A stretch of 64,000 nucleotides of DNA from CBDCVO01 sp965223085 (GTDB lineage Bacteria; Pseudomonadota; Gammaproteobacteria; Ga0077536). Within the stretch, counting starts at the first letter, position 1, and each line of letters starts with the position of its first letter. Shown in pieces: positions 27,101 to 35,687 of this stretch. Where the stretch lies: the NCBI GenBank assembly GCA_965223085.1, contig OZ244981.1, positions 1,798,001 to 1,862,000 on the forward strand. The letters run 5' to 3'. Below the pieces are notes generated by a model. That model made no database searches and was not told the origin of the DNA. It saw only the letters and a list, made by a program, of their open reading frames with translations. Made by a program: the position numbers and the translations under genes.

Positions 27101-27579
27101 ATTGAAAAGGCAAACAAGCTTGATAGGATTGCCACCGTGGTAGCCGCCTGCACGATGCCGTTCGCTTGAGTCAAGTGATCGGTGCTTACGAGTTCGCGAA
27201 TGTAGCCGTACTTAGACGGCGAAAAAAAGGCGCTCTGAACAGCGAGCAAAAACGTCATCGCAAAAGCTGGCCAAAACCATCCTTGTGCATAGCAAAGCGT
27301 AATGGCGATCGTTAAGCCCACCGCGGCCCACGCACAGGTACGCATCACGGTAACTTTGGCAAATCGATCTGAGGTGAACCCGGCGGGGGTAAAAAGCAGC
27401 ACGAACGGTAACAATATTAGAGCATTGATTATGGCTGTTAGAGTGACTAGCGTGGCACCTTCGTAGACCTTAAATATCGTATTTTGAATAACGATTTTGT
27501 GTCCGATGTCGACAAACGCATTGAGAAATAGCATGCCGATGAAAAACAGAAAACCACGGATCTTAACTAGCGCCCGCAT
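24112..27579 (-). CDS. aas: Acyl-ACP synthetase / 2-acylglycerophosphoethanolamine acyltransferase with LplT-like transporter
   Basis: A 1155-residue three-part fusion. Residues 1-400 are a 12-helix MFS transporter like LplT (lysophospholipid flippase). About 420-620 is a PlsC acyltransferase with the HX4D motif GNHISWIDW and FPEGAISRSG. About 680-1150 is an AMP-forming acyl-CoA/ACP synthetase with FSSGSEGEPKGVVLSHRN and YKTGDKGHLDADGF. The whole protein imports lysophospholipids, activates fatty acid and re-acylates them at the inner membrane. In E. coli LplT and Aas are separate; the fusion is known in other proteobacteria. Divergent from a crotonase gene. Confidence 0.96.
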   Translation of the reverse strand: MRALVKIRGFLFFIGMLFLNAFVDIGHKIVIQNTIFKVYEGATLVTLTAIINALILLPFVLLFTPAGFTSDRFAKVTVMRTCAWAAVGLTIAITLCYAQGWFWPAFAMTFLLAVQSAFFSPSKYGYIRELVSTDHLTQANGIVQAATTVAILSSLFAFSILFERELHGHIINSEASVLQTIVPIGFCLIAGALLEVFFAHRLPRTQAMHKTMQFNKTQYIRGEYLRANLRLTRKHETVILSIIGLAIFWAIAQVILAAFPAFLKETTGITDTVKVQGLLACSGFGIVAGSVVAGFLSRDHIETGLIPIGAFGVATALLFTPVIERPLFHGLNFVALGFLGGLFIIPLNALIQYHAEDQERGRILAGNNFIQNCVMLSFLALTVLFSVAGLKSKYLFYVLAVVGLGGALFTCYRLPHALVRLLVTFALKQRYRIDVVGFDRLPEKGGVLLLGNHISWIDWAIIQIACPRPIRFVMYRGIYERWYLRWFLDFVGVIPIGGAGSRDALNAVTEHLNAGEVVCLFPEGAISRSGHLGEFKHGFETASKGADAIIVPFYLRGLWGSRFSRANTHLQTMDRGYVRRDIIVAFGSPLPGETTAEQLKKRVFDLSVESWQRYTNTLKSVPESWLQTAKHKRTALVIADTMRGPLSSYRFITGVLIFSRIIKRLFPEQNVGLLLPTTNAGAIANMACLLRGKTVVNINYTASTDAVQAAIRKADLKGVLTSARFLERLKSRGSDPVALLAGITIHKMEELATEITKPRQVVSLLQSVLLPAFVLRWLYCRRVPLDSPAAIMFSSGSEGEPKGVVLSHRNFMANLKQIFDVLHTEADDVIMATLPQFHAFGLTVTTFMPLTEGIPVICHPDPTDVVNVAKAIATYRATILFGTSTFLRLYTKSTRVHSLMLQSIRIVVSGAEKLSHDVREAFKLKFNCEVYEGFGATETTPVASTNIPDHIDTDSWKFQIGNKPGTVGMPLPGTSFRIVDPKTLAELPTGTDGLILIGGAQVMLGYLDDPERTAEAIVEIDGTRWYKTGDKGHLDADGFLTIVDRYSRFAKIGGEMVSLTAVEERVRQILEEPECDLVAVNLPDGKKGEQIILLLTGDSFDPDEIRRTLIERDMHSLMLPSHIYLVDEVPKLGSGKTDFAKSRRLAVEIMSLETT

Positions 27580-27627
27580 CGGCGTTTATCTCCAAGACGA
27601 TTGTGCTTACTCAGTTTCATACTTTTC

Positions 27628-27642
27628 AGTACATTATGCACT
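27628..27642. promoter_or_regulatory. Imperfect 15-base inverted repeat between aas and crotonase genes
   Basis: AGTACAT-T-ATGCACT: the two 7-base arms are inverted copies with one mismatch. It lies in the 101-base divergent region and could be an operator for a fatty-acid-responsive regulator acting on both genes. Prediction by eye only. Confidence 0.3.
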
Positions 27643-27680
27643 AATAAAAAATACTTAAACTTACGCGAGGATGTCGCACA

Positions 27681-28481
27681 ATGAAATATAATGACTTTCA
27701 ATTTCTGGATTTTGACCTGAAAAACAACGGCGTAATGTTGATCACCATAAATCGTCCGGAGGTCATGAACGCAACAAACGCGCGATTGCATTGGGAACTC
27801 ACCAAGACATGGGGGGTGGTTGCGGAGGACGAAAACGTAAAGGTCGTGCTCATCACTGGCGCGGGCGATGAAGCATTTTCAGCCGGTGGCGATCTCGAGT
27901 GGATAACTAAGATGGCGGGCAATTCCCAGGAAATTGCGGTTGCGATGAAAGAGGCAGGAGACATTGTCTATAACATGTTGGCATGCGAGAAACCGATTAT
28001 CTCCGCGATAAACGGTGTCGCCGTCGGCGCGGGACTCGCGGTCGCCTTAATCGCCGATATCAGCATCATGGCGGAGGAAGCCCGGATAACGGATGGTCAC
28101 GTGCGCCTCGGGGTTGCTGCTGGTGACCACGCGGCGATTATCTGGCCGATTCTTTGCGGTATGGCGAAAGCAAAATATTATTTGATGACTGCGGACTTTA
28201 TCGACGGCAAGGAGGCGGAGCGTATTGGTCTTGTGAGTTTGTGTGCGCCGCGTGCAGAGCTACTCGAACGCGCGTTTAAAGTTGCTGACCGACTAGCGGC
28301 AGGTCCGCAGCAAGCGATCAGATTCACGAAGAGATCGTTAAACAACTGGATGCGTGTTGCGAGCCCGATTTTCGATGCATCCTTGGCAATGGAGATGCTC
28401 AACTTTCTAGGGGAAGATGCGCATGAAGGTGTCCGTGCGGTAAAAGAGAAGCGGCGGGCGGATTTCCCGTCTGCAAAGTAA
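27681..28481 (+). CDS. Enoyl-CoA hydratase/isomerase family protein
   Basis: A 266-residue crotonase-fold protein. INRPEVMNATNARLH, FSAGGDLEWI (first oxyanion-hole region) and INGVAVGAGLAVALIADISIM (second) are in order. Family members hydrate, isomerise or cleave acyl-CoA thioesters. At the typical catalytic glutamate positions the residues are not decisive, so the reaction is not assigned. Divergent from aas, which suggests fatty-acid or CoA-thioester metabolism. Confidence 0.92.
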   Translation: MKYNDFQFLDFDLKNNGVMLITINRPEVMNATNARLHWELTKTWGVVAEDENVKVVLITGAGDEAFSAGGDLEWITKMAGNSQEIAVAMKEAGDIVYNMLACEKPIISAINGVAVGAGLAVALIADISIMAEEARITDGHVRLGVAAGDHAAIIWPILCGMAKAKYYLMTADFIDGKEAERIGLVSLCAPRAELLERAFKVADRLAAGPQQAIRFTKRSLNNWMRVASPIFDASLAMEMLNFLGEDAHEGVRAVKEKRRADFPSAK

Positions 28482-28535
28482 CGGCGTGCAAGTGCAACCA
28501 CGCGGCATAGACACGGCATTATCTTGCCCAGCGAG

Positions 28536-29501
28536 CTAATACCATAAACCGCTGACGTGCCACCTTGGATATTTTATCTTACGAATTGGAAAATCGACTT
28601 GCGAGACCAGCAGCTCGGGTCGCTCCTGAGCTAGGGGTTGTTGTACGAACGGTGGTGTTTCGACCATCGTGGTGAGGCGCGCGATGCGCTCCTCTGTCGG
28701 GGGATGTGTGCGCAATAATGAGGCTTCGGGTACTTTGCGCCCAGGTAACAAGATTTTCTGTAACCATCCCGCCTGTGCGTGGTCGATTTTGCGCAACGCC
28801 GACGCCAAACCCATAGGATCACCGGTTAGTTGCGCGGCGCCGAGGTCGGCTTCGTATTCGCGGGAGCGCGAAAGGGCTAGTTGCAGCAGCCCGCTGCCCG
28901 TCGGCGCGATCAATAAGGCCAGTACGCCTAGCCACGGAAATTCGGCCCCCGCGAGCGTAGCCGGGATCCCGAACAACAACATCAATTGGCCAGCTTGGCC
29001 CATCGATGTCGTCAGGCGCGAAAATGAATCGGCAAGCCCCATAACCCATAAGTCGCGGTTACGAATATGACTGAGTTCGTGACCGAGCACACCGGCGATT
29101 TCTCGCAAGTTAAGGCTTGCCAGCAGACCGTGCGTTAAGGCTACTGCGGCGTGTTCACCGCGCCCCACGGCAAAGGCATTTAGCATTTTCGACGGCACAT
29201 AGAATAGGCGCGGTGATTCTTCTAAGCCGCTCCGCCGGCATAATTCTCGAAATGTTGCCACGAGTTCCGGCATTTGTTGCACATCGATGGGTGCCGCTTT
29301 GTACATTCTCAGTATCAAAGCGGGCGAGGCGCGACCGCTTATCGCAACGACCGCCAGCGCCGCCAATATTGCCAGTACCAATCCCAGCTTACCGGCAAAC
29401 ACAAAGCCGCATATGCTCAGCAGGCTCGCCATGCCGAGCATAATCAGCACGGATTGGAAGCGGTTGCTGCGGCGATGCGCTAATGGCTTGGTAGTCAACA
29501 T
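28536..29501 (-). CDS. M48 family zinc metalloprotease (HtpX-like)
   Basis: A 321-residue membrane protease. Two N-terminal hydrophobic segments (about residues 18-55) precede the zinc motif HELSHIRNRD, with the third ligand in SREYEAD. Two more hydrophobic segments lie between them. THPPTEERIARL near the C-terminus is a standard M48B motif. I start at ATG 29501; a TTG three codons upstream is in frame but less likely. HtpX-type proteases clear damaged membrane proteins. Convergent with the crotonase gene. Confidence 0.93.
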   Translation of the reverse strand: MLTTKPLAHRRSNRFQSVLIMLGMASLLSICGFVFAGKLGLVLAILAALAVVAISGRASPALILRMYKAAPIDVQQMPELVATFRELCRRSGLEESPRLFYVPSKMLNAFAVGRGEHAAVALTHGLLASLNLREIAGVLGHELSHIRNRDLWVMGLADSFSRLTTSMGQAGQLMLLFGIPATLAGAEFPWLGVLALLIAPTGSGLLQLALSRSREYEADLGAAQLTGDPMGLASALRKIDHAQAGWLQKILLPGRKVPEASLLRTHPPTEERIARLTTMVETPPFVQQPLAQERPELLVSQVDFPIRKIKYPRWHVSGLWY

Positions 29502-29803
29502 AATTATCAACTGTCTGCGCGGCGCAGTGTAATCGACTGGCGGGTATTTTTTCCAATCCTGTGCTTATTGGCCTAAATCCTGCGCTCGAGCGGTCGCTAC
29601 TAGTGACAATGGGATTTCTGAGTAATTCGAGACTACCGAAGTGGGCCTGTGAATTCGTTTGTTTCCATGCTGGGATGTGTTGCTGGTCGTGACACGTCGC
29701 CCTGCACATTACGAGGGCGCTGGGCCGCCCGAGCGCGTGAATTATTCACTCGGCGGGCCAGAGATTCTGTCGATATTTCTGCATCTTATTGAGGGTCTAG
29801 TGC
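29502..29803. other. Intergenic region, about 300 bases
   Basis: Divergent promoter region for the M48 protease and the chemoreceptor. No coding frame resembling a known family, no clear sigma-28 promoter and no strong hairpin was found. Confidence 0.4.
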
Positions 29804-32134
29804 ATGAAATTTAGGATCCGGATCTGGCTGGGGATGACCGCAGCCGCCATCATCCCGGCCGTGTTAGCGGTCATTTTGCTCAGCTGGTTGGCCGTTCATT
29901 CCGCACACAAAATGGCTGATGAGATGGCCGCACAAAATTTGACGGCGTTGCGCGAAACGAAAACACAGCAGCTGCGGTCGTATTTTGATTTTATCGAACG
30001 TCAAGTCGTAACGCTCGCGGAGAACGAGGCCGTCACCCTGGCATTGCCTGAGTTTACACAGGGATTTTGGACATTTCGTGCGCAGCAAGAAGATGCCGGG
30101 GCGCATTCTTCAACCTCCCTAGAAAGCTACTACAGCGGTGATTTCGCGGAGCGGTATAAAACGAAAAACTCTGGTGAAGCGGTGAATATTGCGCGGCTGT
30201 GGGCGCAACTCACGCCTGAGGGGCGGGTGTTGCAGTCAGAATATATCGCTAACAATCCACAGGCGCTTGGTGCTAAAGATGGTTTTCTTGGGGCGACCAC
30301 TACCGATTACGGCGTGACGCATAACCGCTACCATCCGCAGTTTCGCGCGTTCCAGCAGGCGTTTGGTTACTACGACGTATTTTTTGTCGAGCCCAGTAAC
30401 GGTAACGTTGTCTATACTGTATTTAAAGAACTCGATTTTGCGACCTCGCTGTTGAACGGCCCTTACCAGGATTCGGGGCTTGCACGCGCCTTCAAACGTG
30501 CTCGTAGTGCGGCCAAAGGCGAAGTTGTTTTTGAAGATTTCGATCGTTATTTACCCTCATATAACGACGCCGCGGCCTTCGCCGCAACACCCGTATATGC
30601 CAATGAGCGCCTCATCGGCGTGCTCATAGTGCAAATGCCGGTAGACGGCATCAATTCTATTACGACCTCTAACGCCGAGTGGGCCGATGTGGGTATGGGT
30701 GCAACCGGGGAAGTCTATCTTCTCGGCCCCGACTACAAGTTGCGTACAACTCAGCGCTTGTTTGTCGAAAATCCGGAGCAGTACCTAGCGAACTTAAGGG
30801 CCGGTTCTGTAGAGGAAGGCGTCGTCACCGATATCGCCGCACGTGGATCTGTGATTGGGATCAAAAACGTCGACAACGAAAGTACTCGCGCCGCCCTGCA
30901 GGGCGATCGCGGGGTAGTCACGGTTACCGACGAGCTGAACGAGCCGCGTATTTCCGCTTACGCGCCGATAGATGTTTTTGGTGAACAGTGGGGTGTGTTC
31001 GCGGAAGTCAGCGAAGCCGAAGCTTTTACTAGCGTTACACAGTTGAAACGGCAAATTTACTTGCTTGCCACTGCAATTGGGTTACTGGCATTGGCGATCG
31101 GCTGTATCGGCGGATTTTTTGGCAGCAAAGCGCTCATTCAATCCTTCACCGCTTTGACGCGTCGTGTTCAAGCCATCGCCGAGAACATTCGCTCGAAGAA
31201 CCCGGATTTTAGCCTTCGTGTCGCGTCGGGTCGCAGCGATGAAATTGGCGACATCGGCGAGTGTGTAGATTTATTACTCGAATCCGCTGAAGTTTTCGTG
31301 AAATCGACGGAAACCAATGCGAATCGCGTAGCGCAATCTGCTGAAGCGATGGCGACGACCTCAGGCGAAGTTAGCGCCGTGACGGAGGAGCTTTATAGTC
31401 AACTCGAGGCTGTAGCAGCAACGATAGAGCAAATGACGGCGACGATCGAAGAAATCGCCGGCAATGCTTCCACCGCCGCAGTTGCGACTAAGAAAACTGA
31501 TGCCACAGCGAGGACGGGCGGTACGGTAGTCGCGGAGATGAGTGATAGCTTGAATAAGCTCTCGGCAGAATTCGAACGCGCGTGTGACGTTGTGCGCGAG
31601 CTCGAGTCTGCGAGTGACGGGATCGGCTCGATACTGCGCGTAATTCAGGATATCGCCGAGCAGACGAACTTGTTGGCACTGAATGCAGCGATCGAGGCCG
31701 CCCGTGCCGGGGAACAAGGTCGCGGTTTTGCGGTGGTCGCCGATGAAGTGCGGGCATTGGCTGGTCGTACCCAGGAATCAACCAAACAGATAGAAACGCT
31801 GATAGAAGAACTACAGGATTCTGCGGGTCGGGCAGTTGGAACCATGAACAGCAGCCGCGAAATGATCGTCGGAACGGTGGCGAATGCAGAGAAAGCAGCG
31901 GACGTGATGGTTGAAGTGGTGTCAGAAGCCGCTGCAATTGGGTCGATGAATTCGGAGACTGCGGCGGCGACCGAACAACAAAGCGCGGCGATGGCGGATT
32001 TCAGCAGCACGTTAAATCGCATTACGAGTTCCTCGGAGCAGTTAAACCATCGCTCCACCGAGGCCGCCGAGCAGAGCCGCGCACTAGGCGCGGTCGCGGA
32101 GGAGCTAAACGCACTCGTGCATCGCGCTGGTTGA
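29804..32134 (+). CDS. Methyl-accepting chemotaxis protein with dCache sensor
   Basis: A 776-residue transmembrane receptor. TM1 is about residues 8-30, the periplasmic part (31-405) has the layout of a double Cache domain (FGYYDVFFVEPSNGNVVYT within it), and TM2 is about 412-435. A HAMP-like linker follows, then the signalling hairpin with the invariant block around DIAEQTNLLALNAAIEAARAG and FAVVADEVRALAGRT. There is no C-terminal CheR-docking pentapeptide. No che genes are nearby, so it is an orphan receptor. The ligand is unknown. Confidence 0.96.
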   Translation: MKFRIRIWLGMTAAAIIPAVLAVILLSWLAVHSAHKMADEMAAQNLTALRETKTQQLRSYFDFIERQVVTLAENEAVTLALPEFTQGFWTFRAQQEDAGAHSSTSLESYYSGDFAERYKTKNSGEAVNIARLWAQLTPEGRVLQSEYIANNPQALGAKDGFLGATTTDYGVTHNRYHPQFRAFQQAFGYYDVFFVEPSNGNVVYTVFKELDFATSLLNGPYQDSGLARAFKRARSAAKGEVVFEDFDRYLPSYNDAAAFAATPVYANERLIGVLIVQMPVDGINSITTSNAEWADVGMGATGEVYLLGPDYKLRTTQRLFVENPEQYLANLRAGSVEEGVVTDIAARGSVIGIKNVDNESTRAALQGDRGVVTVTDELNEPRISAYAPIDVFGEQWGVFAEVSEAEAFTSVTQLKRQIYLLATAIGLLALAIGCIGGFFGSKALIQSFTALTRRVQAIAENIRSKNPDFSLRVASGRSDEIGDIGECVDLLLESAEVFVKSTETNANRVAQSAEAMATTSGEVSAVTEELYSQLEAVAATIEQMTATIEEIAGNASTAAVATKKTDATARTGGTVVAEMSDSLNKLSAEFERACDVVRELESASDGIGSILRVIQDIAEQTNLLALNAAIEAARAGEQGRGFAVVADEVRALAGRTQESTKQIETLIEELQDSAGRAVGTMNSSREMIVGTVANAEKAADVMVEVVSEAAAIGSMNSETAAATEQQSAAMADFSSTLNRITSSSEQLNHRSTEAAEQSRALGAVAEELNALVHRAG

Positions 32135-32177
32135 CGCCGCGTAAAGTCAGACGGTCAGCTCTAATTCACGACCCACT

Positions 32178-32205
32178 CACGGAGGCCGTTATGCGGTTCT
32201 CCGTG
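32178..32205 (+). terminator. Strong hairpin after the chemoreceptor gene
   Basis: CACGGAG (32178-32184) pairs with CTCCGTG (32199-32205), and GCCG pairs with CGGT inside, closed by a 5-base loop, for an 11-bp stem with one bulge. No U-run follows, so it is a plausible but non-canonical transcription-end structure. The rest of the gap (32135-32451) shows no supported gene. Confidence 0.4.
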
Positions 32206-32451
32206 GCGTGACGTGCGCCCTCCTCGTACCCCTGAGGATTCTAGGTCGAACATTCGCGCTTCTTGCAAAAACACACGATATGTTCGGCGCCGGCGGGAGT
32301 AGCGGCGCTTTGCAACGTTCCCGCGTGTGAATCGAAGCGTGCTGAGTGCTTTCCGCTGTTCGCCAGCGTAAACTCGCCCACTGAAGGTGGATCGGAGCGG
32401 CCCGTAGTGGGCGCTGCGCAAAGTTAGGCAACTGTCGGAGGAGGTGCAACA

Positions 32452-33246
32452 ATGGGTTTGGTACGCACGCAAGCGGAAATCGAACGAATTCAGCATGCCC
32501 TCGCCAAACCAAGGTTCATGAATGGCGAGATGTTAAGTGTTGATTTTTTGACAAAGCCAGAAACCGTTACGGCGCTGTTGCCACCGGGATTGGAGCCGAC
32601 CGACAAACCGCGTGTAACCGCGATGGTTGGGCGTTGGCAAAGCAACTGTGTTGGAGATTTCGATGGGGGCGCTGTCTACATCGAGGCGCGGCACAAAGAT
32701 ATTGTCGGCGATTACGTGTTGGCCATGTATATGGATCGTGATCAACCCATTATTTATGGTCGAGAGCTGTTTGGCGAACCGAAAAAGCAAGCCACGACTC
32801 GTTTGCATCGACACGGCGAACGTCTCAATGGGTGCGTCGAACGCTACGGTACGCGCCTCATCGAGCTCGATGTACATATTGAAAAGGACCACGGGCCTAG
32901 CAGTGGCCAGGGCATCAATTTCAACTATAAAGCGATTCCAGCGACGAACGGAATCGGTTTGGAGTGGGATGCGGCCTTGACGATTGCCCGTTTCGACACC
33001 ACGGTACGTGATAACGGCGAGGGCGCCGGTATAGTTAAGCTGCAAGGTTCACATCTCGATCCGTTGGATGAAATTGAAGTCGTCGGAGTTTTGCGCGGCG
33101 GTTTTATCGAGGCGGACTTGATCGCGAACGCCGAGACTTTAGCCTATATTAGCGGCGAAGAATTTTTACCTTATGCACTCGGACGCACGGATGATTGGAG
33201 TGCGCTCGATACCGAAACGCGACCAGAATTTCTGGGAGAATCATGA
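32452..33246 (+). CDS. Acetoacetate decarboxylase family protein
   Basis: A 264-residue protein of the ADC family. The Schiff-base lysine region is ELFGEPKKQATTRL near residue 106, comparable to the FPKK segment of clostridial acetoacetate decarboxylase. A ggaggagg ribosome site lies 8 bases before the ATG. Many family members are not true acetoacetate decarboxylases, so the reaction remains open. The MBL-fold hydrolase gene follows 33 bases downstream and may be co-expressed. Confidence 0.88.
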   Translation: MGLVRTQAEIERIQHALAKPRFMNGEMLSVDFLTKPETVTALLPPGLEPTDKPRVTAMVGRWQSNCVGDFDGGAVYIEARHKDIVGDYVLAMYMDRDQPIIYGRELFGEPKKQATTRLHRHGERLNGCVERYGTRLIELDVHIEKDHGPSSGQGINFNYKAIPATNGIGLEWDAALTIARFDTTVRDNGEGAGIVKLQGSHLDPLDEIEVVGVLRGGFIEADLIANAETLAYISGEEFLPYALGRTDDWSALDTETRPEFLGES

Positions 33247-33279
33247 GCGAGAAGAAGCTTTCGTTACAGGAGCCGTAGG

Positions 33280-34014
33280 ATGTCGAGTGAGGGTTTTTTT
33301 GTCCATCAATTCGAATTAGGGCCGATGGAAAACTTTGTATATCTTATCGGAGATAAGAGCAGCCGCGAATGCGCAGTCGTCGATCCCGCGTGGAACTATG
33401 AGATTATCTTAGAAGAGGCAAATAAACTCGACGTTACCATAACGCATGTGCTGTGTACCCATTCCCATTTTGATCACGTGAACGAAGTTCCGTTTTTGCT
33501 CGAACACGTTGATGCGCCTGTGCACATGCTGGCGCAGGAAGCCGAATTCGCAGATTTTCGCTGCGAAAACTTGCTCAAGCATACTGCAGGTGACACCGTA
33601 TCGGTGGGCAAGCATTGCGAAATCGTTCTTATGCATACGCCTGGTCATACGCCGGGTTCGACTTGCTACTATGTGCACGATCGGATAATCACCGGGGACA
33701 CTATGTTTGTGAATGGTTGCGGTCGTTGTGACATTCTCGGAGGCGATCCGGAGGTGATGTACGATACTTTGTGGAAGCTAGTGAAGAAGTTGCCTGGCGA
33801 AACGGTGGTGTTGCCGGGACACAACTACGGCGTCGCCCCTACGGCTAGCTTAGATGAACAGCTGCGAGAGAATCCATGGTTGCAACACCCGACGCTCGCA
33901 GAATTCGTCGCCCATCGCATGGAGGGCAAAACGCCTGGAACAGTTTTTCCGATCCCACCTTGGCCCCCTCAACAGGGGCGCCCGGGAAAACCTATGCCGC
34001 CCACGGCAACATGA
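33280..34014 (+). CDS. MBL-fold metallohydrolase (glyoxalase II / ETHE1-like)
   Basis: A 244-residue metallo-beta-lactamase-fold protein with the metal motif THSHFDHVNE (HxHxDH), the second site HTPGHTPGST, and GDTMFVNGCGRCDILGGDP, followed by VLPGHNYG. The GCGRCDILGGDP phrasing resembles hydroxyacylglutathione hydrolases and persulfide dioxygenases. It has a Pro-rich C-terminal tail (IPPWPPQQGRPGKPMPP) not usual for the family. The stop TGA (34012-34014) is in the same frame as the following rhlB sequence. Confidence 0.9.
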   Translation: MSSEGFFVHQFELGPMENFVYLIGDKSSRECAVVDPAWNYEIILEEANKLDVTITHVLCTHSHFDHVNEVPFLLEHVDAPVHMLAQEAEFADFRCENLLKHTAGDTVSVGKHCEIVLMHTPGHTPGSTCYYVHDRIITGDTMFVNGCGRCDILGGDPEVMYDTLWKLVKKLPGETVVLPGHNYGVAPTASLDEQLRENPWLQHPTLAEFVAHRMEGKTPGTVFPIPPWPPQQGRPGKPMPPTAT

Positions 34015-34065
34015 TTGGCGCGTATAAAACGCAGTCACCATTTGAATCAACGCTCAGGCAGTACT

Positions 34066-35634
34066 TTGTCAGATAAAACACTAACTGAAACCCGATTCGA
34101 AGAGTTTTCTCTGCACGAAAACTTACTTAGAGGTTTGAGCGACGCCGGCTTCGTACAGTGTACGCCCATTCAGGCGATGACTTTGCCGTTGACTTTGATG
34201 GGGAAAGATGTCGCCGGTCAGGCCCAGACCGGCACCGGCAAAACGGCAGCGTTTTTAGTCGCTCTCTATAATCGCCTCTTGTTCCACGAGGCATCGCCCG
34301 CACGGCGCCACCAAGATCCACGTGCGGTCATTCTGGCGCCTACGCGCGAACTCGCGGTGCAGATTGAAAAAGACGCACGACAAATCGGTTGCCACGCAGG
34401 GCTCAAGATGGCCTTGATCTACGGTGGCGTCGACTATGAAAAGCAACGCGCCAAGTTGGCGGCGGGTGTCGATATCGTCGTCGCGACGCCGGGACGCCTG
34501 ATCGATTTCGTAAAACAACGTGTGGTGAGCTTTCGCGCCGTTGAAATAATGGTCTTGGATGAAGCGGATCGCATGTTCGATTTGGGTTTCATTAAAGACA
34601 TTCGTTTTTTACTCCGTCGCATGCCTACGCCTAACGAGCGCCAGAATCTGCTGTTCTCGGCAACGCTTTCGCATCGTGTGCTGGAACTCGCTTACGAACA
34701 CATGAATGATCCAGAGAAATTGGTTGTCGAAAGCGACGCAATTACCGCAGCGAACGTGCGCCAAACGATATATTTCCCCGCGAGCGAAGAAAAACTATCG
34801 TTATTGTTGGGCATATTGTCGCGCATGGATGCCAGTCGCAGCATTGTGTTCGTAAATACTAAATACGTTTGTGAACGCGTGGCACTGGCGTTAGAACGTG
34901 CAGGCTACCGCGTCGGCGTATTGTCGGGCGATGTTCCCCAGAAAAAGCGTGAGGCGTTATTAGCACGATTCAAAAAAGGCGACCTTAGCCTCCTTGTAGC
35001 TACCGACGTCGCTGCGCGTGGCCTGCATATCCCGGAGGTCAGCCATGTGTTTAACTACGACCTACCTTTCGATGCAGAAGACTATGTGCATCGAATTGGG
35101 CGTACCGCACGACTCGGTGCAGTGGGGGACGCGATTAGCTTCGCGTGCGAGGAGTATGCAGTTAGCTTGCCGGACATTGAAGCCTATATCGATCAGAAAA
35201 TTCCCGTGGAAAAAATCGACCCGGCGTTATTGCTGGAGGTGCCAAAAAAAGCGCGGGCAGATGGGCGACAGGCTGGCGCTGGTGTGGTTGAAGACGCAGT
35301 GAGTGAAGCACGCGCGGAGCGAAAGCGGCGTCGCGAGCGACGCGATGGGGAGCGCAAGGGTAGCCGCGATCGCGCCCCAAGGGAGGGCAAAAAATCCAAT
35401 CAACGAAGGCGCCCACAACACCAGGCATCCTCGGCGGCGCGCAAAGGCGCTAACCGAGGCAAACCACGCTCTTCGTCGCCCAACTCGGCAGCTCTCCCCG
35501 AGGCAGCGACTGAGACGGTCGCGGTGTCGAGGCCAGTGCCGCCGGCACGCTCGGCGAACACCTTGCGCGCGCGGCTCAAAGAAAAATTCGCCTTATGGTG
35601 GCGACAATTTCTTGCCCCGAGTCGACGCGGCTGA
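34066..35634 (+). CDS. rhlB: DEAD-box RNA helicase
   Basis: About 522 residues. FEEFSLHENLLRGL, CTPIQAMTLPLTL, AQTGTGKTAAF, VLDEADRMFDLGFIKDIR, LFSATLSHRV, ATDVAARGLHIP and HRIGRTARLG follow E. coli RhlB closely, including VEKIDP near the end of the core. RhlB unwinds RNA in the degradosome. I take TTG 34066 (LSDKTLTETRFEEF) as likely start because it matches the RhlB N-terminus; TTG 34015, directly after the upstream stop and in frame, would add 17 residues. The C-terminal 140 residues are a basic, disordered extension longer than in E. coli (421 residues in total there). Confidence 0.94.
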   Translation: MSDKTLTETRFEEFSLHENLLRGLSDAGFVQCTPIQAMTLPLTLMGKDVAGQAQTGTGKTAAFLVALYNRLLFHEASPARRHQDPRAVILAPTRELAVQIEKDARQIGCHAGLKMALIYGGVDYEKQRAKLAAGVDIVVATPGRLIDFVKQRVVSFRAVEIMVLDEADRMFDLGFIKDIRFLLRRMPTPNERQNLLFSATLSHRVLELAYEHMNDPEKLVVESDAITAANVRQTIYFPASEEKLSLLLGILSRMDASRSIVFVNTKYVCERVALALERAGYRVGVLSGDVPQKKREALLARFKKGDLSLLVATDVAARGLHIPEVSHVFNYDLPFDAEDYVHRIGRTARLGAVGDAISFACEEYAVSLPDIEAYIDQKIPVEKIDPALLLEVPKKARADGRQAGAGVVEDAVSEARAERKRRRERRDGERKGSRDRAPREGKKSNQRRRPQHQASSAARKGANRGKPRSSSPNSAALPEAATETVAVSRPVPPARSANTLRARLKEKFALWWRQFLAPSRRG

Positions 35635-35687
35635 TTCGAGCTTGCGCTGCGTTTAAGTGCTGTGAGTGAGCGGGTCGAGTAATCGCA

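Noticed and set aside
32161..32512. Minus-strand frames between the chemoreceptor and the ADC-family gene
   Set aside because: They run into the start of the ADC-family gene, are Arg/Ser-rich and have no recognisable domain.
34012..34014. TGA between MBL and rhlB as selenocysteine
   Set aside because: No redox motif around it, no SECIS-like hairpin after it, and both genes are complete on their own.
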